NCBI GenBank assembly: GCA_039800165.1 | Contig: JBDLRH010000037.1 | Location: 60,660 to 124,659, forward strand | DNA: 64,000 nt | Reading direction: 5' to 3' | Origin: JBDLRH01 sp039800165 | GTDB lineage: Bacteria > Pseudomonadota > Gammaproteobacteria > Burkholderiales > Burkholderiaceae_C | In this document: positions 1-11,058 of the stretch, piece after piece | Layout: the number at the start of each line of letters is the position of its first letter | Position numbering within the stretch: the stretch's first letter is position 1 | Made by a program: the position numbers and the translations under genes | Notes under the pieces: generated by a model | Database searches by the model: none | The model's input: only the letters and a program-made list of their open reading frames with translations | What the model was told of the DNA's origin: nothing

Positions 1-786
1 GGCGTGGGCAACACGCAGGGGCCGTACGAGGACCTGCAGGGGTTCCTGCATCACGCCGACGAACTGGCCGAGTCGCTGCTGTCCGAGGGCATCACCGCGA
101 TAAAGATCTGGCCGTTTGACATCGCTGCCGAGCGCAGCGACGGCCAGTACATCAGCGCGGCCGAGCTGGATGAGGCGCTCGAGCCCTTTCGCAAGATCCG
201 CAGCGCCGTGGGCGAGCGCATGGACATCATGGTCGAGTTCCACAGCCTGTGGCGGCTGCCGATGGCGCAGAAGATCGCACGGGCGCTCAAGCCCTTCAAC
301 ACCTTCTGGCACGAAGACGTGATCCGCATGGACTCGCTGGACCTGCTGAAGCAGTACGCGCCGCACAGCGACGCGCTGATCTGCGCGAGCGAGACCCTGA
401 GCTACAAGTGGAGCTTCAAGGACTACCTGCAGACCGGCGTGGCCGGCGTGGTGATGCTGGACCTGAGCTGGTGCGGCGGCCTGACCGAGGCGCGCAAGAT
501 TGCCGCGATGGCCGACGCCTGGCAGCTGCCGGTGGCGCCGCACGACTGCACCGGCCCGGTGGTGTGGGCCGCGTCCACCCACCTGTCACTGCACGCGCCC
601 AACGCGCTGATCCAGGAGAGCGTGCGCGCCTTCTACAGCGGCTGGTACAAGGAACTGGTGACCGAGCTGCCGCGTGTGGAGCGCGGCATGATCAGCCTGA
701 ACGACAAGCCCGGGCTCGGCCTGCAGCTGCTGCCCGACCTGCCGCGCCGCAAGGACGCCTTGGTGAGGGTTAGCGCAGCGGATTGA
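1..786 (+). CDS. enolase-superfamily (mandelate racemase-like) dehydratase, 5' end cut off
   Basis: This is the C-terminal 261 codons of a mandelate racemase/muconate lactonizing enzyme family protein; the frame is open to the left edge, so the capping domain and true start are missing. Visible barrel motifs are a KIW motif near residue 38 (where the family has KxK), acidic metal-ligand candidates in VEFH, WHED and SETL, and the general-base histidine in APHDC. Such enzymes abstract the alpha-proton of a sugar acid or other carboxylate. The KIW in place of KxK suggests a dehydratase-like subgroup. The substrate cannot be told from the fragment. Confidence 0.85.
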   Translation, partial: GVGNTQGPYEDLQGFLHHADELAESLLSEGITAIKIWPFDIAAERSDGQYISAAELDEALEPFRKIRSAVGERMDIMVEFHSLWRLPMAQKIARALKPFNTFWHEDVIRMDSLDLLKQYAPHSDALICASETLSYKWSFKDYLQTGVAGVVMLDLSWCGGLTEARKIAAMADAWQLPVAPHDCTGPVVWAASTHLSLHAPNALIQESVRAFYSGWYKELVTELPRVERGMISLNDKPGLGLQLLPDLPRRKDALVRVSAAD

Positions 787-836
787 TGCCTGTGCTGATG
801 TCCGTGCGGGCCAGCACCGCCTGAGACGCGCGGACG

Positions 837-2696
837 TCAGCCGCCGGGGCCGCGGCCCCCGCCTCCACCGCCACCGCCACGACGGCGACGTCGCCCGCCA
901 CCGCCGCCGCCTCCACCACCGCCGCCGCCACCACCACCGGCGCGCTTGCCCGCGCCCATCACATCGATGCTGGTGCGGGTGGGGTCGGGCTGGCCGCCTG
1001 CATTGACGCGGCGCAGGCCGGTCATGTCGCGGCGGCCCGGCATGTTGGTGCGCAGCGGATCGATGTTGCGCGGCATGCGCTCGTCATCGCGCCACTCGTC
1101 GTGCGCGTCACGCGCGCTGCCGTTGGCGCCGGCGTGCGCTGCGTGGTGCGGCGCGCCGCCGTCCGGGCGGTCGTTGTCGTTCCAGTCGCGCGGTGCGTCA
1201 TCGCGCGGCATGCGCTCGCCATGCGCCGGTGCCCCGCGCTGACCGCCGCGACGCCGCCGCGAGTGCCCCGCGTTGCCCGAGCGTCCGCCGTCGCCGGCCT
1301 GAGCGGACGCGTTGCCGCCGTTCGGTGCGCCGCGCCCGCCGCCCTGGCGCTGGCCCGGGCCGCGCTCACCGCCGCGATCCCCGCCGCGTTCGCCACCACG
1401 CTCCTGCGTGGCGCGGTTTTCGCGGATGCGCTGCATCATTTCCTGGCGTGCGCTCTTGGCTGCGGCCGACATCACCTCGCGGCTTGGCGGCTTGCCCAGT
1501 CCGCCCCACAGCACCTGGCGGCCCATGGCGATCGGTTCGGCGCGCTCGCCCTCGTCCGGGCCGAAGCCGTCGACCACCTGCGCTGCAATCTGCTGCTTGG
1601 TGAAGCGCTCGATCTCCTGCATGAAGCCTTCTTCGTCCAGGCACACCAGGCTGACCGCCTGGCCTTCCTTGCCCGCGCGGCCGGTGCGGCCGATGCGGTG
1701 AACGTAGTCCTCGGGCACGTTCGGAATCTCGTAGTTCACGACATGCGGCAGGTCGTCGATGTCGATGCCGCGTGCAGCAATGTCGGTGGCCACCAGCGCT
1801 CGGATCTCGCCGCTCTTGAAGCCGGCCAGCGCCTGGGTGCGCGCGGTCTGGCTCTTGTTGCCGTGCAGCGCCATCGCGGTGATGCCGTTTTTCGTCAGGA
1901 ACTCGGCCACATGGTTGGCGCCGAACTTGGTGCGGGTGAACACCAGCACCTGGCTCCAGTCGTGTTGCTGGATGATGTGCGCCAGCAGCGCCTTCTTCTT
2001 GGCGCGGCCCACCGGGTGCACCACCTGCGCGATGCGCTGCACCGTGGTGTTGCGCGGCGTGACCTGGATGCTCTGCGGGTTGCGCAGCAGCCCGCCGGCC
2101 AGGTCGCGGATCTCGTCACTGAAGGTGGCCGAGAACAGCAGGCTCTGCTTGGTCTGCGGCACCAGCGCCAGCACCTTCTTCACGTCGTGGATGAAGCCCA
2201 TGTCGAGCATGCGGTCGGCTTCGTCCAGCACCAGGATCTGCACCGTGGACAGGTCCAGGAAGCCCTGCTGCTGCAAGTCGAGCAGGCGGCCGGGGGTGGC
2301 CACCAGGATGTCCACGCCCTGGCGCATGCGCTCGATCTGCGGGTTCATGCCCACACCGCCGAAGATCACGGTGGAGGTGAGCTGCAGGTACTTGCCGTAG
2401 GTGCGGATCGATTCCTCCACCTGTGCGGCCAGTTCGCGGGTGGGGGTGAGCACCAGCGCGCGGATGCCGTAGCTGCCGAACTTGCTGGTCGCGCTGCGGC
2501 TCATGGTGAGCTTGTGCAGCATCGGCAGGGTGAAGGCGGCGGTCTTGCCGGTGCCGGTTTGTGCGCCGGCCAGCAGGTCGTGGCCCTCGAGGACCGCGGG
2601 GATGGCTTGCGCCTGGATGGGGGTGGGGGTGTCGTAGCCCTGCTCGCGCACGGCTTTCAGGATGGCCGGAGCCAGTTTCAGATCGTCAAAGGTCAT
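837..2696 (-). CDS. rhlE: DEAD-box ATP-dependent RNA helicase RhlE
   Basis: A 619-residue DEAD-box helicase. The Q motif region ([11 protein letters not shown]) is followed by Walker A AQTGTGKT (about residues 45-52), DEAD in [15 protein letters not shown] in LLFSATF and motif [12 protein letters not shown]. The start is placed at MTFDDL because conserved sequence begins there; upstream codons are not family-like. The last ~190 residues are a low-complexity Arg/Gly/Asp tail ending in runs of Gly and Arg, longer than in E. coli RhlE, probably for RNA binding. RhlE proteins remodel structured RNA and ribosome precursors. The gene is divergent from ettA across 238 bp. Confidence 0.93.
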   Translation of the reverse strand: MTFDDLKLAPAILKAVREQGYDTPTPIQAQAIPAVLEGHDLLAGAQTGTGKTAAFTLPMLHKLTMSRSATSKFGSYGIRALVLTPTRELAAQVEESIRTYGKYLQLTSTVIFGGVGMNPQIERMRQGVDILVATPGRLLDLQQQGFLDLSTVQILVLDEADRMLDMGFIHDVKKVLALVPQTKQSLLFSATFSDEIRDLAGGLLRNPQSIQVTPRNTTVQRIAQVVHPVGRAKKKALLAHIIQQHDWSQVLVFTRTKFGANHVAEFLTKNGITAMALHGNKSQTARTQALAGFKSGEIRALVATDIAARGIDIDDLPHVVNYEIPNVPEDYVHRIGRTGRAGKEGQAVSLVCLDEEGFMQEIERFTKQQIAAQVVDGFGPDEGERAEPIAMGRQVLWGGLGKPPSREVMSAAAKSARQEMMQRIRENRATQERGGERGGDRGGERGPGQRQGGGRGAPNGGNASAQAGDGGRSGNAGHSRRRRGGQRGAPAHGERMPRDDAPRDWNDNDRPDGGAPHHAAHAGANGSARDAHDEWRDDERMPRNIDPLRTNMPGRRDMTGLRRVNAGGQPDPTRTSIDVMGAGKRAGGGGGGGGGGGGGGGRRRRRGGGGGGGGRGPGG

Positions 2697-2702
2697 GATG
2701 GG

Positions 2703-2719
2703 GTGCCCGGTCCGGGCAC
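2703..2719. promoter_or_regulatory. perfect palindrome at the rhlE ribosome-binding position
   Basis: GTGCCCGG-T-CCGGGCAC is an exact inverted repeat ending 6 bp before the rhlE start codon, where a Shine-Dalgarno sequence would sit; no clear purine-rich site is visible there. It could be a protein operator or an RNA hairpin that limits initiation. This is seen directly; the function is inferred. Confidence 0.4.
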
Positions 2720-2934
2720 TGGGGTCCGCTTGTTCGCGCCAGGGGCGCGTACCAGTCGAGGGCGGATGCAAACGGGAGGGCGGGAGGCCCGGGCGGCAGG
2801 GTGAGATGGGCCGTCGGGCGTCCCCGGCAGGTTGCCGGCGTTGCCGGTGACTGAGTGGCAACAGGCCGGATTGTCGCATGAGTCGATAATCCGGGCCCTT
2901 GCGCATCCGCATGCGCCCCCAACCGAAGCTCACC

Positions 2935-4596
<1,662 letters not shown>

Positions 4597-4627
4597 CTTG
4601 TTACTGAATTTCCCCTCGCTCACGATC

Positions 4628-7027
4628 ATGGCTGCCCCGTCCGGACCTTCTCCCTTCCAGCTGTGTATCGATGCAGCCCTGCGCGGTTGCAGCGCGATGC
4701 TTGGCGAGGTGCTGACCGCCTCGCGCCAGGGCCTGCAGCGTCTGGCAGACCAGTCGGTTCTGCCCGGCGAGCGGGTGGAGCTGATGGACATCCTCGGCCA
4801 GCTGGTGCGCGGCCAGGCCATCCTGCAGGACGCGTTCCCGCGCATGATGCGCGAGGAGGTGCTGCGTGCCATCGACGGCAGCGGCAAGGGCGGTGGCGGC
4901 CTGAGCTTCGGTTCGCTGGAGCTGATGGATTCCGAGCAGGTGCAGGAAAACGTCGAGACCGCACGCGCGCAGCAGGCCGCCACCAACGCGGTGGAGGGCG
5001 AGCTGGCCCAGCTCAATTCGCTGATTTGCTCGGCCCAGGGCCTGCCGCGGGTGCAGATGGACCGCAACCCGCTGCGCCCCGAGGTCTACATGCGCAGCCT
5101 GCGGCGCGCCATGGGCGAGACCAAGGCGCCGGTCAAGTCGCGCATGCGCTGGATGCAGGTGTTCGGCGAGCACTTTGGCCCGCATCTGGCCAAGGTGTAC
5201 GACGAGCTGTCCGACCTGCTGCGTGCCCAGGGCGTGGGCGCTGCGAGCTTTCGCGTCATCACCCAGCCCACCAGCAGCGTGCGCCCCGGTGCGCCTGCTC
5301 CGGCTGCCGGTGGCGGGCCGGTGGGTACCGGCACCGGTGTGCGGCAGGCCGCAGCGCCACGCGCAGCCTTCGGTTTTGATGTGGAGGCGCCTGCAGCGCC
5401 GGCCGCCCCCGCCGCCCGACAGCGTGAGCCGGAATTTCAGGCCACCGATCCCGGTGGCTTGCCGTTGCTGGACCTGCCGCCCATCCATCTGGATGAGACC
5501 GGCGCGGCGGTGCCGCAAGGTGCGGTGTCCGATGCCGATGGCAAGCTGCTGACGCTGGCGCGGCTGCACGAGTTACTGGCCGGGCAAGTGGCGCCGGATG
5601 CGTCGGCGGGTGGTGCGGCAGCTGCGCCGCAGCCGGATTTCCAGATGACCATGCCCGCGGCCTTCGAGACGCTGGAGGAGATGGGCGAGGTCGAAGAGAT
5701 GGTGCAGCGGGTGGCCTTCCGCAGCTTCCGGATCGATGACGGCTCGGGCCAGTCGGCGCCCGCCCAGGTGGTGCAGGCCCGCAACACCTCGCAGGCGCTG
5801 GCGCTGGAGGTGGTGCAGATCATGCTGGAGCAGCTGGCGTCAGACGACCGGCTGCTGCCTTCGGTGCGCGCGGCCATCGCGCAGTTGCGCCCTGCGCTGC
5901 TGCGCCTGGCGGTGGCCGACCCGCGCTTTTTCTCCGACAAGCAGCACCCCGCGCGTGCGCTGCTTGACCGCATCACGCAAAACAGCCTGGCCTGGACGCA
6001 CGAGGAAGACGCGACCTTCCAGGTCTACCTGGGTTCGGTGCGCCACGCGGTGGGCGTGGTGTGCGACAGCAAGGTCGAGGGCGCCGAGCCCTTCACCTTC
6101 GCGCTGGAAAGCCTGGACGATGCCCTGCGCGACGCGCAGCGCCGCGACCAGCGCAAGCGCGAGAGCGAGGCGCGCGCCTTCAGCCACATGACGCAGCGCC
6201 AGCGGCTGGCTGATGAGATCGGCGACGAGCTCGTCAAGCGCGCGCGCCAGGCCGGCGTGCCGCGCTCGATTGCGCTGTTCCTGCGCGGCCCCTGGGCGCA
6301 TGTGATTGCCGAGGCCCGCCTGCTCGGGCAAGGGTCGCAGACCGATCCCAAGGCGTTCGAGGACGTGGTCACTGACCTGCTGTGGACCACCAAGATGGGC
6401 GCAGCGGGCGGGCAGGTGGCGCGTCTGGCGAGCGTGGTGCCGGGGCTCACCGCCACCGTGCGCGGCGGGCTCGAGTTCATCCGCTATGCGCCCAACAAGC
6501 TCGAGCTCTTCATGCAGGAGCTCGCCGCGCTGCACCAGTCTGCGCTGCTTTCGGCCAACAGCGGTGCGGCAGCGCCTGCGGCCGTCGCACGCCCGCTGCT
6601 GGACAGCCAGCTGCACGATGGGCTTTGGATGGAAGAGTCCGGCCTGATGCAGATGGACTTCGAGGACACCGCGCCGCCCACCGAGATGATGCCGATGTTC
6701 GAGGACACCGCGCCGCACGAGTGGTCGCAAGAGGACGAGACAGCCGCCGCGCCGGGAGGCCTGGGCAATGCCCTCACCGCCGGCGCCTGGGTGGAAGTGC
6801 AGGCCGAGGGCCGCTGGTTGCGCTGGCGCTGCGAAGGCGCCTCGGACGACGGTGCGGGCTACCGCTTCACCGACGCCAATGGCGGTGAGGCGGTTCTCAC
6901 GGCGGCCCAGCTCGGGCGCCTGCGCGCGCAGGGCCAGCTCAGGGTGGTGGCACAGCAGGGCATGGTCGACGGCGCGCTGGATGCAGTGGCCGAGATCGCC
7001 CTGCGCAACAGCGCCAGCAACACCTGA
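4628..7027 (+). CDS. DUF1631 family protein
   Basis: A 799-residue cytosolic protein of the DUF1631 family, common in Burkholderiales and of unknown role. The N-terminal helical part (about 1-210) is followed by an Ala/Pro-rich linker (220-290), a second conserved block (about 370-650), an acidic repeat with two FEDTAP units near residues 677 and 698, and a small beta-rich C-terminal domain. ATG at 4628 is preferred; a TTG at 4598 would add ten residues and lies 2 bp after the ettA stop. Tight spacing suggests cotranscription with ettA. Confidence 0.85.
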   Translation: MAAPSGPSPFQLCIDAALRGCSAMLGEVLTASRQGLQRLADQSVLPGERVELMDILGQLVRGQAILQDAFPRMMREEVLRAIDGSGKGGGGLSFGSLELMDSEQVQENVETARAQQAATNAVEGELAQLNSLICSAQGLPRVQMDRNPLRPEVYMRSLRRAMGETKAPVKSRMRWMQVFGEHFGPHLAKVYDELSDLLRAQGVGAASFRVITQPTSSVRPGAPAPAAGGGPVGTGTGVRQAAAPRAAFGFDVEAPAAPAAPAARQREPEFQATDPGGLPLLDLPPIHLDETGAAVPQGAVSDADGKLLTLARLHELLAGQVAPDASAGGAAAAPQPDFQMTMPAAFETLEEMGEVEEMVQRVAFRSFRIDDGSGQSAPAQVVQARNTSQALALEVVQIMLEQLASDDRLLPSVRAAIAQLRPALLRLAVADPRFFSDKQHPARALLDRITQNSLAWTHEEDATFQVYLGSVRHAVGVVCDSKVEGAEPFTFALESLDDALRDAQRRDQRKRESEARAFSHMTQRQRLADEIGDELVKRARQAGVPRSIALFLRGPWAHVIAEARLLGQGSQTDPKAFEDVVTDLLWTTKMGAAGGQVARLASVVPGLTATVRGGLEFIRYAPNKLELFMQELAALHQSALLSANSGAAAPAAVARPLLDSQLHDGLWMEESGLMQMDFEDTAPPTEMMPMFEDTAPHEWSQEDETAAAPGGLGNALTAGAWVEVQAEGRWLRWRCEGASDDGAGYRFTDANGGEAVLTAAQLGRLRAQGQLRVVAQQGMVDGALDAVAEIALRNSASNT

Positions 7028-7045
7028 CCCACCACCGCTGGCGCG

Positions 7046-8071
7046 CTAACGCTGGCGGGTCGGGTTCAGGTCGCGCGCCGCCGGCAGCGACAGATCGGGC
7101 AGCGCCAGCCGCTGCGCATGCCACACCGCCTGCACGGTGGCCAGCGCCACCGCCCGCGCGGCCATCACCGCCAGCACCAGCATGCCCGGGTGCCTTGAAG
7201 CGCGGCCGGTGGCGAGTGCAAACAGCGTGTCGCCATCCGACAGCGTGTGCACCGGGTCGATGCTGCGGGCCAGCCCGTCGTGCGCCACTTGCGCCAGCTT
7301 GGCGGCCTGCGGCTTGGTGAGGGCGGCATCGGTGGCCACCACGCCGATGGTGGTGTTGGTGCCTGCCAGCAGGGGGTTGGGAGCTTCGCCACGCAGCAAG
7401 GCGTGGCGCGCATCCGCGAGCGCCACACCGTCGGCTGTGCGTGCGCCGGCGACCACGCGGCCGGTGTCGGGGTCGATCACGTCACCGATGGCGTTGCAGG
7501 CAACCAGTGCGCCCACCGTCGCCTCGCCCACGCGCACCGACGCCGTGCCGATGCCGCCGCGCATCGCGCGTGCCATGCCAAACACCTTGCCCACCACGGC
7601 GCCTGCGCCCGCGCCCACATTGCCCTGCGCCGGTGCGCTGCGGCTGGCGGCCTGGCACGCTGCGTAGCCCGCCGCCGCATCCGGGCGCACCGAGGCATCG
7701 CCCACATGCAGGTCAAACAGCACCGCAGCGGGCACGATGGGCACGCGTGCCACACCCACATCAAAACCGATGCCCTGCTCTTCAAGCCAGCGCATTGCGC
7801 CGGTGGCGGCATCCAGCCCGAAGGCACTGCCGCCCGAGAGCATCACCGCATGCACCCGGTCCACCAGGTTGATCGGCGAGAGCAGGTCGGTCTCCCGCGT
7901 GCCGGGCGCGCTGCCACGCACATCCACGCCAGCCACCGCGCCGTCGCGGGCGATGACCACGCTGCAGCCGGTGGGCCGTCGCGTGTCGGTGAAGTGGCCG
8001 ACCTCGATGCCGGCCACGTCGGTGATGGCGCCATGGGGAGCGGGCGCCTGCGCCAGGGATGCATCAGTCAT
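7046..8071 (-). CDS. P1-family peptidase (DmpA/BapA-like aminopeptidase)
   Basis: A 341-residue member of peptidase family P1 (PF03576), N-terminal nucleophile enzymes that cleave themselves into two chains. Hallmarks are LSGGSAFGLDAATG near residue 80 and the processing region AGTNTTIGVVATDA near residue 248, where DmpA has Gly-Ser and this protein has Asn-Thr-Thr, so the nucleophile is probably Thr. Known members hydrolyse N-terminal D- or beta-amino acids from small peptides. No signal peptide is seen. It lies 35 bp downstream of the copper operon and may be read through from it, though no functional link is evident. Confidence 0.88.
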   Translation of the reverse strand: MTDASLAQAPAPHGAITDVAGIEVGHFTDTRRPTGCSVVIARDGAVAGVDVRGSAPGTRETDLLSPINLVDRVHAVMLSGGSAFGLDAATGAMRWLEEQGIGFDVGVARVPIVPAAVLFDLHVGDASVRPDAAAGYAACQAASRSAPAQGNVGAGAGAVVGKVFGMARAMRGGIGTASVRVGEATVGALVACNAIGDVIDPDTGRVVAGARTADGVALADARHALLRGEAPNPLLAGTNTTIGVVATDAALTKPQAAKLAQVAHDGLARSIDPVHTLSDGDTLFALATGRASRHPGMLVLAVMAARAVALATVQAVWHAQRLALPDLSLPAARDLNPTRQR

Positions 8072-8106
8072 GTACGCAAGGGTAGCGCAGCGCGCGCCTG
8101 CAGCCG

Positions 8107-8397
8107 CTACTTCGCTTTCTCGAGCGTGGTCACCACGTATGAGCCTTGCTGCTTCTCGGCGGTGAACAGGATCTTGTCGCCAACCGCCAGGCTGTCGAGC
8201 AGTGCGGCATCGCGCACCTGAAACACCATCGTCATCGGCGGCATGTCCAGGCTCTTGATCGGTCCATGCTTCAGCATGACCTTCTTCGCATCCTTGTCGA
8301 TGCGGCGCACTTCGGCTTCGGCGCGCTCGGGCGTTGCTTGCGCCCACGCGCTGCTCAGAAGTGTGCCCAGCAGCAGGGTGGCCACGGTCTTTTTCAT
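8107..8397 (-). CDS. periplasmic CusF-like copper-binding protein
   Basis: A 96-residue exported protein with a Sec signal peptide (MKKTVATLLLGTLLSSAWAQA, mature from about residue 22). The remainder matches the CusF small beta-barrel: His in KHGPI and two Met in MPPMTMVF correspond to the Cu(I)/Ag(I) ligands of CusF, while the CusF tryptophan that stacks on the metal is Met here. CusF-type proteins carry Cu(I) to efflux pumps or oxidases in the periplasm. It is the last clear gene of the copper operon, 54 bp after the DUF411 gene. Confidence 0.88.
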   Translation of the reverse strand: MKKTVATLLLGTLLSSAWAQATPERAEAEVRRIDKDAKKVMLKHGPIKSLDMPPMTMVFQVRDAALLDSLAVGDKILFTAEKQQGSYVVTTLEKAK

Positions 8398-8451
8398 GGG
8401 GTTCTCCAGTTCTTGGGGTGGGTGGTTGGCTCAGGTCAGGAGAGGGTGCAC

Positions 8452-8976
8452 TCAACTGCGCATGCCTGCAGGTACAGCCGGAATGGCGGGGTAATGGCGG
8501 AAGCGCCCGGTGGAGCCGTCGCGTAGCACCAGTAGCACGTCATAGGCATCACGGCGGTTGCCATAGGCCGGCCCGTCCTTGCCCGGCGAGCCTACCGGCA
8601 TGCCCGGCACCGCCAGCCCGAGGTCACTCGGGCGCTCGCGCAACAGGCGCTGAATCTCGCTGGCCGGCACATGGCCTTCAATGGCGTAGCCCGCCACCAG
8701 CGCGGTATGACACGAACCCAGCCCGCGTGGTATGCCGAGACGGGCACGCACTGCGCTGTTGCCTGTGGCGTAGACCCGCATACTGAAGCCGTTCTCCTGC
8801 AGGTGTTCGACCCACAGCTTGCAACAACCGCAGTTCGGGTCCTTCCAGACCTCCACCAGTGGCCATCGCGCCGCCTGCGCAGTAGATGTGGCTGATGCGC
8901 ATATCGCAACACCGAGCTTGGCGGCGGCCATCGCTAGCCACAGGCGCCGGGTCAGTCCAGAGGGGGGCGGGCTCAT
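8452..8976 (-). CDS. DUF411 metal-binding protein
   Basis: A 174-residue exported protein with an Arg-containing hydrophobic leader of about 35 residues (TRRLWLAMAAAKLG). The mature part has the DUF411 pattern WKDPNCGCCKLW with a CxCC cysteine cluster, plus CHTALV and EGHVPA motifs typical of the family. DUF411 proteins recur in copper and silver resistance clusters and are presumed periplasmic metal binders. ATG at 8976 overlaps the stop of the upstream cupredoxin gene by 4 bp, indicating translational coupling. Confidence 0.87.
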   Translation of the reverse strand: MSPPPSGLTRRLWLAMAAAKLGVAICASATSTAQAARWPLVEVWKDPNCGCCKLWVEHLQENGFSMRVYATGNSAVRARLGIPRGLGSCHTALVAGYAIEGHVPASEIQRLLRERPSDLGLAVPGMPVGSPGKDGPAYGNRRDAYDVLLVLRDGSTGRFRHYPAIPAVPAGMRS

Positions 8977-9524
8977 GGGCGGCTGACCTTTACGATACCG
9001 CGCATGCCGGCCTCGTAGTGACCCGCGATCAGGCACGCGAAGTGGAAGGTGCCTTCCCGATTAAAGTGCCAGACGAGGTCGCCACTGCGGCCTGGTGGCA
9101 CATGCGCCATCCATGGCTCGTCGTGTTCCATACCCGGGAACTTTTTCATCAACTCTGCATGCGTGCGCAACTCGTCCTCGGTACCCAACACCAGTTCGTG
9201 CATCACCTTGCCGTCGTTATGCACCCGCAGGCGCAAGGTCTCGCCCAGTGCGATGTCGAGCTGTGACGGCACAAAGCGCATCCTGTCGTTCATGCGCAGC
9301 ACCACCGTGCGGCGGACCCGCGAGGGCTCTCCTGCAACGCCCCATGGCTTTTGCTCGCGGGGCGCCTTCGGGTCGCGAGCGGCATGTGCCTGGTTGCCGT
9401 GCGCTTGCACAGCACCTGGCAAGCCTGCGATCCACGCCACAGGAAGCACAAGTAGCGTCTGTTGAAACCAGCGACGCGCAACGGCGGGGCGCGCCTTGTC
9501 CTGAAGCCCTGAGGAAACTGACAT
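8973..9524 (-). CDS. plastocyanin-like cupredoxin of the copper operon
   Basis: A 183-residue exported protein. The hydrophobic leader ends at VQAHGNQAHA, followed by a His/Lys-rich stretch and a cupredoxin domain. Copper ligands appear as His in VMHELVLG, then Cys, His and Met in ACLIAGHYEAGM. ATG at 9524 has GAGGAGA upstream at good spacing; a longer in-frame start lacks this. The domain resembles CopI/CopC-region cupredoxins that deliver or store copper next to multicopper oxidases. It starts 11 bp after the oxidase stop codon. Confidence 0.88.
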   Translation of the reverse strand: MSVSSGLQDKARPAVARRWFQQTLLVLPVAWIAGLPGAVQAHGNQAHAARDPKAPREQKPWGVAGEPSRVRRTVVLRMNDRMRFVPSQLDIALGETLRLRVHNDGKVMHELVLGTEDELRTHAELMKKFPGMEHDEPWMAHVPPGRSGDLVWHFNREGTFHFACLIAGHYEAGMRGIVKVSRP

Positions 9525-9535
9525 GACGTTTCTCC

Positions 9536-11035
9536 TCAATGGTGGCCCGGCGCATGGGGCCCGGGCTTTCGCACCGTAGCCGTGGCCGGCTGCAATGGTG
9601 CCGGTTGCGCTTTGGTGGCTTGCGTCGCCGCTGCAGGCGACGGCGGGTTGTTCAGCCCCGGTACGGGCGCGCCGCCCGAACGCTTCTCGGACTCAAAGCG
9701 CGCAGGCTCAGGCAGCGGCCCGCCGTACTCGAAGGCCTGCGTGCCCGGCGGCTGGCGGTACCAGCCCGGGTCGCTGTAGTCGCCGGGTTTCTGCTCGCGC
9801 CGCACCTTCATCATGGTGAACATGCCACCCATCTCGATCGGGCCGAACGGGCCGGTGCCGGTCATCATCGGCGCGGTGTTGTCGGGCAGGGCCATTTCCA
9901 TTTCGCCCATGTCGGCCATGCCGCGCTCGCCCATCACCATGTAGTCGGGTACCACCTTCTGGATGCGTTGCACCAGGCCGCGGTGGTCCACGCCGATCAG
10001 GGTGGGCACGTCGTGGCCCATCGCATTCATCGTGTGATGGCTCTTGTGGCAGTGAAAAGCCCAGTCGCCTTCTTCGTCGGCAATGAACTCCACCTGCCGC
10101 ATCTGGCCTACCGCCACGTCGGTGGTGACCTCGGGCCAGCGCGCGGTCTTGGGCACCGGGCCGCCGTCGGTGCCGGTCACCTCGAACTCGTGGCCGTGGA
10201 TGTGGATCGGGTGGTTCGTCATCGTCAGGTTGCCGAAGCGGATGCGCACCCGGTCGCCCTGGCGCACATTCAGCGTGTCGATGCCGGGGAACACGCGGCT
10301 GTTCCAGCTCCAGATGTTGAAGTCGAGCATGGTCATGATGCGCGGCGTCATCGCGCCGGGCTCGATGTCATACGCGTTGAGCAGGAAGCAGAAGTCGCGG
10401 TCCACCGTGTCGATCAGCGGATGGCGGCCCTGGCGGTCGAGCTTGGGGTGCGTGACCCACAAGCCCATCATGCCCATCGCCATCTGCGTCATCTCGTCGG
10501 CATGCGGGTGGTACATGAAGGTACCCGGTCGCCGCGCCACGAACTCGTACACATAGGTCTTGCCCACCGGAATCTGCTTCTGGTTGAGGCCCCCCACGCC
10601 GTCCATGCCGTTGGGCAGGCGCTGGCCGTGCCAGTGGATGGTGGTGTGCTCGGGCAGCTTGTTGGTGACAAAGATGCGCACCCGGTCGCCTTCGACCACC
10701 TCGATGGTGGGGCCCGGGCTCTGGCCGTTGTAGCCCCACATGTTGACCTTGAAGCCGGGGCACATCTCGCGCACCACCGGCTCGGCCACCAGATGGAACT
10801 CCTTCACGCCGTTGTTCATGCGCCAGGGCAGGGTCCAGCCGTTGAGGGTGACCACCGGGTTGTAGGGGCGCCCGTTGGGGGGCGGCAGCGGCGCCTGCGT
10901 GTCGGGCCGTGTCTGGATCACGGGCTCGGGCAGGGCGGCCAGCGCGCTGCGGCTGACCGCGGTGGCTGCCACGGCGGTGGTGAGGGCGGCCGCTCCACCA
11001 AAGAAGTGGCGTCGTTTCATGTCGATCGGGTGCAT
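9536..11035 (-). CDS. periplasmic multicopper oxidase
   Basis: A 499-residue multicopper oxidase with a twin-arginine leader (MKRRHFFGGAAAL) and signal-peptide end near SRSALAA. All four copper-binding segments are present: TTIHWHG, MYHPHADE, HPIHIHGH and HCHKSHH. Such enzymes oxidise Cu(I) to the less permeable Cu(II) with O2 as acceptor. ATG at 11035 is chosen because CCAGGA precedes it; an upstream TTG at 11062 and a downstream ATG at 11020 are alternatives. A Met-rich stretch (MTQMAMGMMG) near the second copper motif may hold additional copper. Confidence 0.92.
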   Translation of the reverse strand: MHPIDMKRRHFFGGAAALTTAVAATAVSRSALAALPEPVIQTRPDTQAPLPPPNGRPYNPVVTLNGWTLPWRMNNGVKEFHLVAEPVVREMCPGFKVNMWGYNGQSPGPTIEVVEGDRVRIFVTNKLPEHTTIHWHGQRLPNGMDGVGGLNQKQIPVGKTYVYEFVARRPGTFMYHPHADEMTQMAMGMMGLWVTHPKLDRQGRHPLIDTVDRDFCFLLNAYDIEPGAMTPRIMTMLDFNIWSWNSRVFPGIDTLNVRQGDRVRIRFGNLTMTNHPIHIHGHEFEVTGTDGGPVPKTARWPEVTTDVAVGQMRQVEFIADEEGDWAFHCHKSHHTMNAMGHDVPTLIGVDHRGLVQRIQKVVPDYMVMGERGMADMGEMEMALPDNTAPMMTGTGPFGPIEMGGMFTMMKVRREQKPGDYSDPGWYRQPPGTQAFEYGGPLPEPARFESEKRSGGAPVPGLNNPPSPAAATQATKAQPAPLQPATATVRKPGPHAPGHH

Positions 11036-11058
11036 GCTGCGGTCCTGGGGGTCATGGC

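Noticed and set aside
840..960. Repeat array of short GC-rich triplet units resembling a tandem repeat locus
   Set aside because: These are Gly/Arg codons of the rhlE tail in frame, not an independent repeat or CRISPR; no CRISPR array was seen anywhere in the window.
1101..2804. 567-codon open frame antisense to rhlE
   Set aside because: It arises from GC-rich codon bias on the opposite strand, has a low-complexity Ala/Val/His composition and no ribosome binding site; the helicase on the other strand is certain.
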